The notes beneath the pieces were generated by a model, which was given only the letters and a program-made list of their open reading frames with translations, made no database searches and was not told the DNA's origin. This document shows positions 11,536-23,072 of a stretch of 64,000 nucleotides of DNA, one piece after another; positions within the stretch are counted from its first letter, which is position 1; every line of letters starts with the position of its first letter. The stretch is from Dipteris shenzhenensis. Its lineage: Eukaryota > Polypodiophyta > Polypodiopsida > Gleicheniales. The stretch lies in the NCBI GenBank assembly GCA_047967505.1, contig CM106539.1. The stretch is one strand, 5' to 3'. A program made the translations under genes and the position numbers.

Positions 11536-11597
11536 TGTTAGGGAGCAATCTTGTGTCTCACTCCTCTCTCCCTCTTCTTCCCATATGGTATCAGAGC
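11536..11597 (+). mobile_element. LTR end plus tRNA-iMet primer binding site
   Basis: TGGTATCAGAGC at 11586-11597 is the standard plant LTR-retrotransposon primer binding site, complementary to the 3' end of initiator methionine tRNA. Two bases before it a segment ends CTCTTCTTCCCA, and the segment begins TGTTAGGG at 11536. It resembles a shortened copy of 13325-13460. This suggests the 5' end of a small or decayed LTR element. No gag protein could be recognised after it. Confidence 0.5.
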
Positions 11598-12064
11598 TTG
11601 CCTATGCTCTAGCCTATTTATAGAAGGCGAGTGACATTATGTTCAGACAAAACAATCACTATTGAAGAAAGTTTTTCATGTTGATATGCACTAGTTACTT
11701 TGAGTGGATGGATTACTATATTCTTATTTGATGTAAGAAAGCTATGGTTAATTCTTTTCACTATCTGCTATCCATGAATTGGTAGAAGTGGTTCGTGGAT
11801 AGGAAGATGAAGAGTCATGACTAGAGATGACTTGAACTTAGGTATGCATAAATGCTCACTATCTTCTTGATGAGTTCTTCCTTGAGCTCAGCTCTATTAT
11901 TCTCTCATGCTATTTGCTCCTGTGGTATTAATGGCATGTAGTTTATAATCGGTTTTGCCATTTCCAACACATATCCAACTCCATTCTTTGATTCGTATCC
12001 TTTTTTGTCTTGGGGGATAGATCATATATGGCCCCAAGGTTAAAAACAACCTACTATAGTTACC

Positions 12065-12345
12065 AAAGGGGGGTCACTCACAAAGTATGTAAGTCTAGCA
12101 TGTGGGCTCAATAGAAGGAGTTTTTAAAACCTCCTTTTTACAAATTTTGCACATATCAAAGGGTATCACACAAAGGGGCTATTCACAGATTGAATATAAA
12201 AAGGGTATATTTTATTTGTGATAAATTTACTGATAAGGGGTTTTATAAATAAGCCTTGAACACATGTGATATAGAGGGTTAAAAAATAGTGACCTCCCTG
12301 AGTATACTTTCTTTTACAGCCACTAGAAGGTCTTCTTTGAGGCTA
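12065..12345 (-). repeat. Dispersed repeat F, copy 2 (related to the MITE at 8447)
   Basis: The left side has GGGGGGTCACTCACAAAGTA; the right side has CCTTGAACACATGTGATATA, then GTGACCTCCCTGAGTATAC. The middle contains AAAAAGGGTATATTTTATTT and GATAAGGGGTTTTA. The reverse complement resembles 8447-8560. The right part and the following TAGAAGGTC sequence recur at 16580-16745. Non-coding. Confidence 0.6.
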
Positions 12346-13324
12346 AAAAAGCAAAAAAGACTTTTGAAAATTTACTTTACACTATGCTTTATCTCTATTC
12401 CCAAATAGCACAAGTCTATTTTTTATGCCTTTGTTGGCTATTGTGGGTGTTCTCGAGAATTCTTCTCTTGGTACATTTACCTAGTTTCCAGCCCGTGGTT
12501 GCTTCTATGCAGTAAGGTACCTCCTTTTAGCCCATTTCCCAAATTTTGCAAGTTTGTTTTACCTTGTAGCTTATTTGAGGAAAATAAGCACAAGCTTGCC
12601 TCTTTCGATATTGTTTAGTTGTCTTGATGTCACTCCGGCTACGATTATGTTAGCTATGCCTAATTTCTAAAAGCTTGCCTCTTTTTATTGCATCTCACTG
12701 AGATTATATTTTTTCATGAGCTTATTATTATCCTTGCTTCCAGTTGAAATAGTAGCTTATTATACTTCCAATTGGAAGAGGAGCTTCTTATCCTTCCAAC
12801 TAGATTATATTGTTTCATGAACTTATTATTGTCCTTGTTTCCAATTGAAAGAGGTTCTTGCTATACATTTGATTGGAAGAGGAGCTTATTACCCTTTTGG
12901 TTGGAAGACATATTTAGACAAATGACTTGGTGGAACCTGATTTCCTTCCTGGTGATCCTGACAAGTTTTGCTATTCATGCAATTAGCTCAGGTTGATCTA
13001 ATATCGACATGAACACACAAAATAGCACATGTACTTTGCACTATACTTACACATTGTATTATGATGCACTTTGCATTGTATCATGCATACAACATACCAC
13101 CTGTTCTTTGTATTGTACTATGCACACATCATTATCTTATGTGCATGTGGTATTATACCTTTCTACTATCCACATGCACTTTTCACTTTATTAATCTAAA
13201 TTGGCCTATGGGCACTCTTTGTATATATATTTTACATAGATATACATATAGTAGCTCGAGTTTTTTCCTTGTACACCTAAAGGGCTTTGTCACCCGCAAC
13301 TAGCGGACCTACTTTGAGTGAAGG

Positions 13325-13460
13325 TGTTAGAGCTATATAGAGCTTTCTCCTAAATTAACCTAGCTCTTAAATATATATATATATATGCCTATGACCCAGT
13401 AATACGACCCATTATTCTGGGAGAAATTTTGGGTCTCACTGCTTTCTCCCTCTCCTTCCA
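13325..13460 (+). mobile_element. Short LTR-like segment
   Basis: 136 bp beginning TGTTAGAGC and ending CTCTCCTTCCA, with a 3' half like the segment that precedes the primer binding site at 11586 (both contain GTCTCACT followed by CTCTCCCTCT-type sequence). Together they could be the two LTRs of a 1.9-kb decayed element. No 5-bp target duplication was seen, so this is weak. Confidence 0.3.
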
Positions 13461-13924
13461 AAAAAAATGTTTGTAGTATCACAAATCATGAATATAATAT
13501 GGGATCTAAAATCCATGTAATAATCAATTTAGGCATTCAGTTTTATTGTGGTGGAATTTTTGGCACTTCATTACAAATTCTAGGACAACTTTATTGATCC
13601 ATAATTATCAAACATGTCTTGTTTGTATCATCAGTAATTTAAATAAAAACATATAGATACTCTTTCGTTTACCAAGCAGGATCTCAAATTGTAGCTGCAT
13701 TAAAAAAATTTGCATTTCTTTCCTTACGAACTCACTAATTAGAAATATTGTCCCTCATAGCTTATAAGTAATTCCTCTAGTTTTTTGAAGCTTAGACCAT
13801 AGCATAAAACTCTCTTTCTTATGATGATGAATATGGTTGTTTGTGGTCTAGACTCGACAATTCAAGACTCCTCCATGATAGCTTTCTCAACAACCTTGGT
13901 GGATGACTTCTTGGTCTCGACACC

Positions 13925-14265
13925 AGCTTAGCCAGCAATAGCAAGCAGTGCGTAGCAACCAAAATAAGCTACCCAGAATTGGCCGAGGTGAGCGTCTATG
14001 ATCCAAGCTCCTACCATGGGGGTGATACAAATGGAGGCAGCCTAGTTTCTAATGTTGGCAGAGGATGTAACCATGTCTTGGTGTAGCTCCAAAGTGAGGT
14101 AGATGATGAGATTGAGGCCCATGGCATAAAACAACATCCTCCCGCAAGTAATCGTTTAGTAGCACAGGATTTAGATATACGACAATGCCCCCAAGGCAGC
14201 ACCGACGGCACATGATAAGACAACAAAAGCACTTGCTATAGAGCATAGCAACTTGGCCAGGTTAG
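13925..14265 (-). pseudogene. NRT1/PTR (NPF) transporter fragment
   Basis: NPF proteins are proton-coupled membrane transporters for nitrate, peptides and plant hormones. Reading the minus strand from 14138, the translation contains MGLNLIIYLTLELHQDMVTS, then SANIRN, a TAG, and ICITPMVGAWIIDAHLGQFW. It follows the family pattern of helix 1 (ATNLV.YLT..LH), the N-V-NW-G segment, and helix 2 (TPL.GAF.AD...GRYW). The stop replaces the family's invariant Trp (TGG to TAG). Another stop follows LLAIAG. Only the first two to three helices of a protein that is normally near 550-600 residues are present. A hydrophobic segment at 14160-14250 lies upstream but is not in a clean frame. Clear pseudogene fragment, next to a copy of motif E. 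Confidence 0.7.
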
Positions 14266-14325
14266 CAACATCAGCTTAGAAAAACTCTTGTAGGAAAAAG
14301 TGCCAACAAGTAAACAAAATCTTTT

Positions 14326-14420
14326 TCTCACTTAAGGAGAGCATTGGCGAGGACGATTGGAGAAAGGGGGGCCCATATATTTAATTTCATGAATGTGAGG
14401 CATTGGCATTGAATTTAACA
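14326..14420 (+). repeat. Dispersed motif family E, copy 2
   Basis: CTCACTTAAGGAGAGCATTG followed by GCGAGGACGATTGG. This is the most diverged of the four copies and lies 60 bp from the NPF fragment. Confidence 0.5.
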
Positions 14421-15580
14421 ATGGAGGAATATGGATTGTTGAATTTGAAGTAAGAAATATGAGCCATAGAATGACACAAATCCATTTCAACCATCACATC
14501 ATTTCATTCCTCCCTCTTCTTGATTCCAAATTCCAACCTTAAATGCTGCAAGTGGTAGTATATGAGATTAAGAGCAGACCACCATCTACGACTTGCATGA
14601 CATTACTAGAACTGATTATTCCCTGGTAATTAGGAAATGGAGGGGCAGAGATGAAACGATTCATCTTCATGGCAAAACAATCAATTGATTATTAATGTCA
14701 ATTCCACTTCCATACTATAGTTCTACTATAAATTTTAGGTGAAAGGAAATTGTCCCATATTCAATAGCAGCTACAGATTGCATGTATAACAAGGATGAAG
14801 TTCATGTTCTCTCCAGGTGTTCTTGCTAGATTTTTTAAGGTGCCACATGAAATACGTTAAATGCAGGACATGAAAACCTATCTATTTGTCATTCCTTGGC
14901 TATTTTTTCGTGAAATTACAATTGCTCAAAGGCAATATGCAAGCATGACAGGTGCGTTTGATGCCTTTAATTTGTGGTATCTGCTTTTCTCATTTTGTAA
15001 TGTGGTTGTGGATGCCTATTTTTTCACCCAAACCATCACTACCATGGAGAAGCTTACGTGATTATATATTCAAAAAATTTCCAAAGACATTTCAAACAAC
15101 CATGCATTACACGATGCAAGACACAAAGCAGAGCTCTCACAAAACTGTGCAATGAACATTCATAACAGTATCAAGTAAGGGTTTCATGAGAGCTTTCAAT
15201 CGTTCAAGACAATGAATCCTTTCCTCGAGATCACCCAACCATGTCAATCCCACAAAGCTTCACTCCGTGATCGAGAACCAAGGACACCCGTTATTGCAAG
15301 TTTGTTTGTTGACGATAGATGATAGTTGGAAAGGTGTAGATTCAAGGGTTCCGAGTGCAGATTTCAATGCTCACATAAAATCCAACCAAATTTGAATCCT
15401 TTGAATGTGCATGAGGGGAAGAGGTCGTGGCTCTTGAATGCTGCCAATCAGAGCATCCATCCATAGGAGGCATTACTGTTGAAATGCAAAACGAAGCTTT
15501 GCGAGCATCCTATTGTATATTTATTTAATTTTATTTATTATTTGAGAAATTATTTATGAATTACTTATATATATATACAA
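14421..15580. other. Intergenic DNA, no feature recognised
   Basis: Nothing beyond short unassigned open frames (14861-15061 and 14952-15155 on plus) was found. Confidence 0.4.
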
Positions 15581-15582
15581 TC

Positions 15583-15585
<3 letters not shown>

Positions 15586-15674
<89 letters not shown>
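15586..15674. repeat. (CT)n microsatellite, about 44 units
   Basis: An uninterrupted CT dinucleotide run, followed at 15775-15862 by more CT-rich sequence with a C-homopolymer stretch. The open frame across it (poly Ser-Leu) is an artefact. Confidence 0.97.
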
Positions 15675-15677
<3 letters not shown>

Positions 15678-15879
15678 ATTTTTGGAAACTATTCTTGACA
15701 CTTGGTTGCCTGTGGACTGCTTGTTAGTTTTGTGGTCATCAAGTCATATTGCCATGTGGTAGCCTTTCGTGCCTCTCCCCCCTCTCATTGTCTCTCTCCC
15801 TCTTGCTTCATCTCCCCCCCCCACCCCCCTTCTCTCTTTCTCTCTCCCTCTCTGTCTCTCTCTAAGCGCTTCAAAATGA

Positions 15880-16150
15880 CAAGAATCTAATGGATGAAAT
15901 TAAAAGGGAAGGGGGCTCGTTTTAAGAGAATCTAATGGATGAGATCAAAAGAGAAGGGGCTCATTTTAAGCCATCCATCTACAAATAGATCCAAGGGTGG
16001 AGATGCAGAGAAAAGGCATTGGAATCTAGGCCATTGATCTCAAGGAGATTCAAGGGTAGAAATGCAAGCAAAAGGCACTCAAATCCACACCGTCCATTAT
16101 GCAGCTAAATCTCAGCCGTTGATCTCATGTGCCTACATCTCCACCCTCTA
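15880..16150. repeat. Short imperfect tandem repeats
   Basis: GAATCTAATGGATGAAATTA ... GGGGCTCGTTTTAAG (about 15883-15925) is repeated at about 15928-15972. A second pair, GATCCAAGGGTGGAGATGCA and GATTCAAGGGTAGAAATGCA, lies at about 15990 and 16047. Confidence 0.7.
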
Positions 16151-16376
16151 GAATCCACCTAAATCTAGGCCCTTCATTTGATGTTTTGATATCCACCATT
16201 AGATCTATCCAAGATCTAATGGTCCACAATAAATGGTGACCTCTACACTTCTATTTTGACAACCTTTGCCAATTTGGAGCCCACCAAGGTGCCTCCCACC
16301 AATTTAAGCATCCTAGGTCTTTGATCCATCCACTATCCACCTCTATCTAAAGGTCAAGGTTGATCAATTTTAAAAT

Positions 16377-16506
16377 AAAGGTACCCATGTCAATTGAATA
16401 AATGCTAGGGGACCCTTAGCCCATGGGTTACCATAGGTTGATCAGTAAAGGTACCCATGTCAGTTGAATAAATGCTAGGGTACCCTTAGCCCATGGGTTA
16501 CCATAG
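16377..16506. repeat. Tandem duplication, 70-bp period
   Basis: AAAGGTACCCATGTCAATTG through GGGTTACCATAG (16377-16436) is repeated at 16447-16506 with two to three changes. GTACCC starts at 16381 and 16451. Confidence 0.9.
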
Positions 16507-16574
16507 TGGGTTCACTTGGTCTTAGCTTGATCCATTTTTTAATCCATTCCTTATGAGGCCCTTTTGAGACCCCA

Positions 16575-16745
16575 ATCATATAAACGGGCTTTTCACAAAT
16601 TGAATAGAAAAAGGGTATATTTTATTCATAATAAATTTATAGATAAGGGATTTTAAAAATCATCCTTGAATGCATGTGATATAGAGGATTAATACATATT
16701 GACCCCCCCGAGTATACTTCCATTTTAGCCTCTAGAAGGTCTCCT
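16575..16745 (-). repeat. Dispersed repeat F, copy 3
   Basis: Shares with 12180-12345 the blocks AAAAAGGGTATATTTTATT, GATAAGGGATTTTA, CCTTGAATGCATGTGATATAG, GAGTATACTT and CTAGAAGGTCT. The right end has CCCCCCCGAG, like the MITE terminus at 8681. The copies extend past the MITE boundary, so 2 and 3 share a larger repeat. Confidence 0.65.
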
Positions 16746-17049
16746 TCTCGAGGAGTTCACCTTACAAAATTTTAGTGTGCTACGTGCATTCAAAAGGAAG
16801 GCTAGGGTAGTTTTTGTGGAGTCCTCTAGCTAAAGAAGTTTGCTTTATGTCATTGAGCATCTTATTTCTCCATGTGGGAATGTAAAAGCATGATATGCCA
16901 GTGTGTTAAATCCAAGGGAACAGAAATACTAAGTGCAGGATGGTGTGATCAACTGGTGGAGACTGAAGCAGGAGGGCGACACTGTATCAGGAAGCTTCTT
17001 ATCATTAAGTATATTTTTTCATTAGTTTTGCTTTTGCTTCAAATCTCTT

Positions 17050-17190
17050 TTCTCTCTTAAGGAGAGGTTTGGGGGAGGACCAGTAGAGCATTTTCAATCG
17101 TTGGATTTGATTTACGAAGTCTGAACCGTTGGATGATTTGTATGCATGAATGGTTGGATCATGAATGATTTGTATGGACACGTTCAAACT
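17050..17190 (+). repeat. Dispersed motif family E, copy 3
   Basis: CTCTCTTAAGGAGAGGTTTG then GGGGAGGAC and a tail with CAATCGTTGGATTTGATTT and CCGTTGGATG. It matches copy 4 at 22785 best. Confidence 0.7.
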
Positions 17191-17349
17191 GTAAAGGTCT
17201 TTCTCACGCCTCCTGACTTGCAAATGAATGGGCTTCCTGAGCCTTCCTCACATCTCCTGGCTAGCAATCAGGGCTCTCAATGGAGACATGTCTGCTAAAG
17301 ATATGAGTAGTCATTATAGGTCAGTCCGATTGTCCTCCCTTTCAATCAC

Positions 17350-18950
17350 CCTTTTGGCATTAAAGGATTCATAGTCCTAGTAGGTTTCTATTGAAAGTTC
17401 TTCTAGGAGATTGTAAAAGTGCCAGACCGATGACACATCAATTGAAAAGGGGATTCACTTTTCAATGGACCTTAGAGCGCCAAGAAATCTTTCAATCTTT
17501 TTTGTCCATAAAATACTAAAATTTGACCAAGAATGGTTTGTAAGAACTAATTCTAGTGGGGTAGCCATCGGCGGAATATTAGAAAATATCAAAGTCCTAT
17601 AACTTATGAGACTGAATAAGGAGAAAGATATTATCCAACCCATGACTTGGAACTGCAGCTAGCTCTGGTTCATGACTTGAAATTATGGAGGCATTACTTG
17701 TTGGGAAAAAATTCTAGTTTTTTCACTAATCATCAAAGCTTTAAGTGCATCTTTACCCGACATGACTTAAATTCTAGTTAGAGTATATGGAATGCTACCA
17801 TCTAGGAATTAAGATTTTCCTGTGAGTAAAAGGTGGGTAAAGAAAATGTAAAACCTAGCCCAACTCAATGCAAATCCCAATGATATAGTCCCTTGGATCC
17901 AAGAGATAAAATAAAAGATAATGAAACATTCATATTTTTTACCTCTATTGAGTAACTAACACCTCAATAAACTTAATATTTAACACCATCAAGAGAAAAA
18001 CGGAATGTCGTTTTACAACGAGAGGGTGTAGATTCCAAATTATATACCCTCTACATGACGTGCATAGTTCAAATGTTGTTGCTCACCTAGGTTGTCAAAA
18101 GACCTATGAAGTAGTAAAGATACATTTTTTTAATCCAAGAATAGATAAAGAAATAATGGATCATGTACTTGAAAGCCTACCTTGCCAGAAGGTCAAAATA
18201 GAACCCATAAAGGCCCCTTGAAAACTTAGTCCCTAAGACGTATCCAGAATAAGGTCGGAATGTTTTACCATGCAATTCATTATTGGATTTAAAAATATCA
18301 AATGTGGTCACGATTTCATATCTATGGTGGCTGATAAATTGACCAAGGTAGGTCATTCCATCCGTTCTAAAACCATAAATACTACTTTCAACATAGCTCA
18401 AGTTTTTATAAAAGAAATATTTATATTGCATGGTCTCCCAAATAAAATGAATCTTGATAGAGAGACCAATTTCACTTACAAATTTTGGCAAGTCAATTTC
18501 ATGCTATTGGTAGCAATCATAACTTAAGATCTTCCTACTATCCTTCAACTAATCCTAAAACTGAGAGAGTGAAGCAGGTTTTATATAGCAAATTTTACAT
18601 GTAATACATGGAGAAAGGAATTTTGTGGGGAGAATATGTTCACTTGTTGGAATATTATTATAATATCACATCACAAGACTCCATCAATATGAGCCTACTT
18701 TTGTGGACAAGAATGCTTCTCACTAGTTCCTTGGTGTTACCCCATGAGCATTGAGGAAGATAAAAGTGTGAAGAGGCACCTTGAAGAAAATGCAAAGCAA
18801 GGTTCTAAAAATCAAAAAACATCTCCAAGTGTCCATTGATTAGCAAAAGAAATATGCTAATACACATAGGAATATTACAGCTGAAAGAGGCATAATGAGT
18901 TTTTGTAATAGTGAAGCCCCATATCTCTTTAATTAAACTGAAAGGAAAGA
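17350..18950 (+). pseudogene. Decayed Ty3/gypsy retrotransposon pol
   Basis: Fragments of one pol polyprotein follow in the family order on plus, in several frames with many stops. About 17350-17460 is the end of the reverse-transcriptase thumb (pattern LVGFY.KFF.., then KGDSLF). About 17460-17640 is the connection to RNase H (SSGVAIGGILEN, matching DASGVGIGAVL). About 17640-17800 is RNase H (HDLEL, WRHYLLGK, NHQSFKCIFT). About 18060-18220 is the integrase zinc-binding region (AHLGCQKTYEVVK, SLPCQKVK). About 18270-18520 is the integrase core (FIIGFKNIKCGHDFISMVAD, LHGLPNKMNLDRETNFTYKF). About 18535-18720 is the core end (SSYYPSTNPKTERVKQ). About 18810-18900 is a post-core stretch. LTRs were not identified. 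Old and inactive. Confidence 0.8.
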
Positions 18951-19330
18951 AGAAGTTAAAAGAGTACATAATCTGAACCTTTTCTCTCAAAGGTCAACCA
19001 CCAAATTTCTCTCAAAGAGTTAGTTGTTATTCCCAAGAGTAGATGATCCATTGGAGAGGGTAGCATGGGGGCTAGAGAAAGAATATTAAAATCAATTTTT
19101 GAGAGGGAGGAGAAGGGGTACCCAAGGTTCTAAAGAAATCATTCTTGATCCACTTGTATGCACTAATTCCTTTCTCTACTTTTCATTTCTTGATAGAAAT
19201 AGACTTTTGCATTGCTGTAAACTGGTAACTTGCAGGGTTCTTCAATTGGAATCCTTGCAGGGTTCTTCAATTGGAATCTTTGTTATGACTTTGGATTTGC
19301 ATTTCATGTCCTTAAGGAAATTCCTAATGG

Positions 19331-19397
19331 ATGCATTTCCAATAAATCAAGTGGCATGTTGTGGGAGCTGCAAGCCACTTGATCTCTTAGAAATGCC
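19331..19397. repeat. Imperfect hairpin, 24-25-nt arms, 18-nt loop
   Basis: The left arm 19331-19355 ends ATCAAGTGGC; the right arm 19374-19397 begins GCCACTTGAT. The ten loop-proximal pairs are perfect, and the outer part (GCATTTC pairing with GAAATGC) has about four mismatches. The size fits a small foldback or possibly a small-RNA precursor; no other support. Confidence 0.5.
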
Positions 19398-19404
19398 ACC
19401 ATAG

Positions 19405-20930
19405 GCATTTGTTGGATGTGGAGGGCCCCATGGGAGTGACCGTGATGATAATTGGAAGATAACCTTCCATTGGACACCTCAAAAATGTCAGGTTTCCACT
19501 CCATCTCCTAGATTTGAGTCCGACAGTAGGATGATCTTCCATCTGCCAACTCACGACTTTCAAAATTAGAGCTTTCATCTTGTGTGGTGTGACTGGTCGC
19601 ATAATGGGATTTCACTTCTAAAGATGAAGGGGCCACGATCTGACGGCTGGAATTAATTTCCAGCTGCTTGTGGACCTTCACGGGGAAAATAATTTGGTAA
19701 CTCAAGCAAGAGATCAAACCTTTAAGAAGGGAATTAACTTGGCAAGACATGGTCTCATAGTGGGAATATACAATTCTTGTTTATGGAATTCAAAGATGTT
19801 GCATGCAATTAGAGGAAACCTAATGGGGTTATGGGGATGTTAATAATCCACTATAATGAAAGGTTCCTTTCATATATCCATGGAATTTGGGCTATGGGAT
19901 TTAGGCAACGTTCCTAACATGGAGAAGACTATTCTTTAATGGCTTACGTTGTAGTTGTTTAAGACCTTAAACTAAGCGAGCAATGACGAGAGGAAAGCCA
20001 AATATTATGGAATTGATTTTTTGTATATTCTTCACGTAGCCTCCATGCACATAGTTCTTATAAGAATAGATAAAGTAGCAAGAAATGAGATATTAAAAAA
20101 GGAACATGCAAAAAGGCTACCTAATCATGCAATCTTCTAAGAAGATTGTTGATGGTGGTTTTCCCTTGTTGGTTGGGTGATATGCTATACACATCCTTGT
20201 AGTCTATTAAGTTCACCTAAAATGATGCTAATATTAATTTTCCAAGTAACTTTGCAACTCTTTTGTAAGTATTGCTATTCTTGTCAAGCTCGTTTAAGGC
20301 TTGAGTAGTTGTTTCTTTGAGCAAGTTGATATTAGGCACTTAGGGAGCTGTTGCCAATTTGCACCTCCTCAACTTTAGCTTTTTACATTTTTTCTTTTGT
20401 TTTTTTGGTCATAAATCCTAGTTTATATCACCTTCAAGCTTGCCTCTATGTTGCCTTCCAGAAGCATCCATCATTGGTCACCTTCTCCTCCATAGAGTAC
20501 TCATAGCTCTTTTAACACATAGAAGACTCATGTGTAAGATTCTTGCGTTTTCTAGGTTATTGCATCTTGTAATTCTTCATTCAAACATTTTTTATGGCCA
20601 CCAAGGACTTTGCATGCCTTAGAAGGAAACCTTACTTTGCTTTAAGATGTCACCTTTTGAATCTAAAATTCCACGGGAACCGGCCTTTCAACCTCTCTAA
20701 AAATCTACTAGTCATGTTAGGTTTACGGTACGTCGGAAAAGGCTCTAAACGTTGTATGTTTTTTGTGAGCGTGAAGCTTGCTAGATCCACTCTCGCACGC
20801 TTTTAATTTAATGTCGTATACATCTTTGGATTTCGTAATTCGTTGTCTATCCGAGGCGATTTCTTGTTTACGTGTGAACTTGAATCAAGTATTCTACTAG
20901 AAACTTTGGGAATCCCTTGCAGGCAAAAGG
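19405..20930. other. Intergenic DNA, no feature recognised
   Basis: No gene or repeat family was recognised. Open frames up to 80 codons on both strands have no recognisable motif. Confidence 0.4.
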
Positions 20931-21019
20931 AACAAATGGACAACAATTAGTGCTCTGACCTACAAAAGGTACCTCAAATGCAGCGCAGATCTCATAGCGT
21001 GGTTCCTCGAAGCTAGAAT

Positions 21020-22033
21020 TGATCAGCATCGCTGTTCGTACGTCCTGAATTTCACGTTGAACTCGCGTCTTTTGAGCTCAATAAACGGCTCGGGAAGGCT
21101 CTCCGTTTCAAAGAGTTGTCGAGAACCGTAAGCTCACTGGATCGATTTCATCACCTCTCAGTCGTAATTTGTAAGAACATTAGGCAGACCAATTGTTTCA
21201 CCACTTGTTCTTCGGGGCAATGAGGGAGGCTTTGAGTACTTCTCGTTGTCTTGATATCGGAGCTAGGGGCATTCATTTTCCTGCCCTCCAATTCTTTCCA
21301 TCCTGGAGGCCGGCGAATATTACAGGATCGTTGGAGATACTGATAAAATATCGTGAAAACGACAAGGATAAGCAGCCTATGCTTCAAGACCAGCAGAGTA
21401 GCATCTACAAGAGAAGTCTGATCTCGTAAAGTAGTGGTCATGCTCAAGAACCGTAAACTGGTTAATTTCTCGGGTTTTGAATGGAAGGGCTTGTTGGAAA
21501 GGTATGCTTGTGAATTCGATTACAAAATACGCCACTCTGGGTTGATGCGTCAGAACCGTGAATTGTCTTCTCGGGTTGTGAAAGGGAAGGACTCCTTGGA
21601 ATTGAAACGAAGGTATGGGTATGATTTCGGTTACAAAGTGCGTAGAATTTTGGTTTCTCGAGTTTAGAATGGAAGGACTCGTTGGAATTGAAACGAAGGT
21701 CTGTGTATGATTCCGTTCGGATTACAGAAGGCGAAACGAGACGACGAAGGGTTTCACTAGGCCCTTCTATCGAATTGATAATACTCATGGAACTCAAGCC
21801 TAGTTGACGAGTACGGGCGTTCTACCGTTTGATCTGAGAGCGTGAGTCGAGTAAGCTCACTAGCAAAGAGCAGAGCAAGACAATCGAAATCACGAAAGCA
21901 AGAATGCGAGAAAAGCTAAGTGAGGCAACAGCCCACACAGCGTACATATATATTGAAATCACCAAGTCTGCCAAGAAGTACAAGATCAAAGGGCGCGAGT
22001 CCAACGGACTCTCCTACTATACTGCATCCCACA
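21020..22033 (-). mobile_element. Ty1/copia 3' LTR (left limit uncertain)
   Basis: On minus, the RNase H remnant ends at a TGA (22042-22044). It is followed by a polypurine tract of GAAGGGGGAT type and then TGTGGGATGC, a typical LTR start, at 22033. The segment to the left therefore reads as the LTR. It contains degenerate tandem units at about 21465-21780 (TTCTCGGGTTTTGAATGG, GGAATTGAAACGAAGG, ATTACAAA). The far LTR end could not be placed; 21020 is a rough estimate. Open frames on both strands follow the repeats. Confidence 0.45.
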
Positions 22034-22041
22034 ATCCCCCT

Positions 22042-22328
22042 TCAATATTGCAGTGCCGAAGGAATAGCAGCAAGGCCAATGCCTGTGTTACGAAATGCGA
22101 ATCGATCTTTGGGAAGAGCCTTTGTAAACATGTCTGCGATCATATTTTTGGTGGGACAGTATTGGAGATGTAGTTCCCGTCGTTGCACTAGATCTCTGGC
22201 GTAGTGATATGTAAGTCGACATGTTTGTTATTTTTGCTTAAGCATATGCAGCCATTGTTGTCATTGAACAGAATGTTTTTGGGGAGTGAAATTCCAATTT
22301 TGGTCAGAATTTTGGTGAAATTGTGCCA
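22042..22328 (-). pseudogene. Ty1/copia RNase H C-terminal fragment
   Basis: The minus-strand translation gives WHNFTKILTKIGIS, then ILFNDNNGCICLSKN (family: LYCDN..AI.LSKNP), KHVDLHI (family: KHIDI.YH), a stop, and ADMFTKALPKDRF (family: ADIFTKALP). This is the C-terminal end of copia pol RNase H, which degrades the RNA strand during reverse transcription. A one-base loss in an A run (around 22133) and an in-frame TAG break it. The fragment is cut at about 22330, where a direct repeat (22345 and 22427) begins, so the rest of pol is missing. Confidence 0.75.
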
Positions 22329-22344
22329 TGAGATGTCTTTTACG

Positions 22345-22452
22345 CAGGTAGCATTGTGCCATGAAAGGGAAATCAGAAAGCAATAGATCGTCCCTGCCTA
22401 CAAGTAGCAAGACATCTCTTTAGACAGGTAGCATTGTGCCATGAAAGGGAAA
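22345..22452. repeat. Direct repeat, about 27 bp, two copies
   Basis: CAGGTAGCATTGTGCCATGA followed by AAGGGAAATC occurs at about 22345 and again at about 22420. It may mark the break that truncated the copia fragment. Confidence 0.8.
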
Positions 22453-22782
22453 TCTGGCCTCTCATGAAGCCACGTGTCATTTCATGAAGTGTTCTTCCAC
22501 AGTAACTCCAATCTAACTTCTTCGTTCTCCTATTCTCTTCCTTTTTTTTAAGAGTTTCCTTATCGATTCCTTTTTATTCATCCCCTCATCGATTCACATC
22601 GATTCCGGTCTCTTCAACCCCTCATCGATTCATTGAGATAAAAAATCTTCTAGAAGGGCGTTCCACACATCTGAAGTTCATTGCAGACCGTCGTGCAATC
22701 ATTTTGCAAGAAGGACGAGAGTTGGCATTCCACACAGATTCTGAAGTTTGAAAATCTTTCTAGACACAATCATATTTTTCTC

Positions 22783-22990
22783 TATTAAGGAGAGGTTTGG
22801 GGGAGGACGATTGGGAAATTCTCAATCGTTAGAATAAATGTAAAAATTATGGACCATTGGATGCTTTTCTTGCACATGTGGTTGTTTCCATGCAATTCAA
22901 TTAGATAGGCATGTCCATTCATAGCTGATCCATAAATGGATACAAGTCATCTGATTAAGATTAGTTAAATGGATGAATGCAAGTCATTTG
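22783..22990 (+). repeat. Dispersed motif family E, copy 4, with a 40-bp duplication
   Basis: TCTATTAAGGAGAGGTTTGG then GGGAGGACGATTGG and CTCAATCGTTAGAA. Just downstream TACAAGTCATCTGATTAAGA (about 22938) is repeated as TGCAAGTCATTTGATTAAGA (about 22978). It lies about 80 bp before the AOX remnant. Confidence 0.65.
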
Positions 22991-23072
22991 ATTAAGATTA
23001 GTTGAAGATTACGGCATTCTCCAACTCAAATTCTTGAATGGACTTCCTTCTCCAAAAATTCTGATCACTTAC

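Noticed and set aside
18177-18491. 104-codon minus frame
   Set aside because: Antisense of the Ty3/gypsy integrase remnant on plus.
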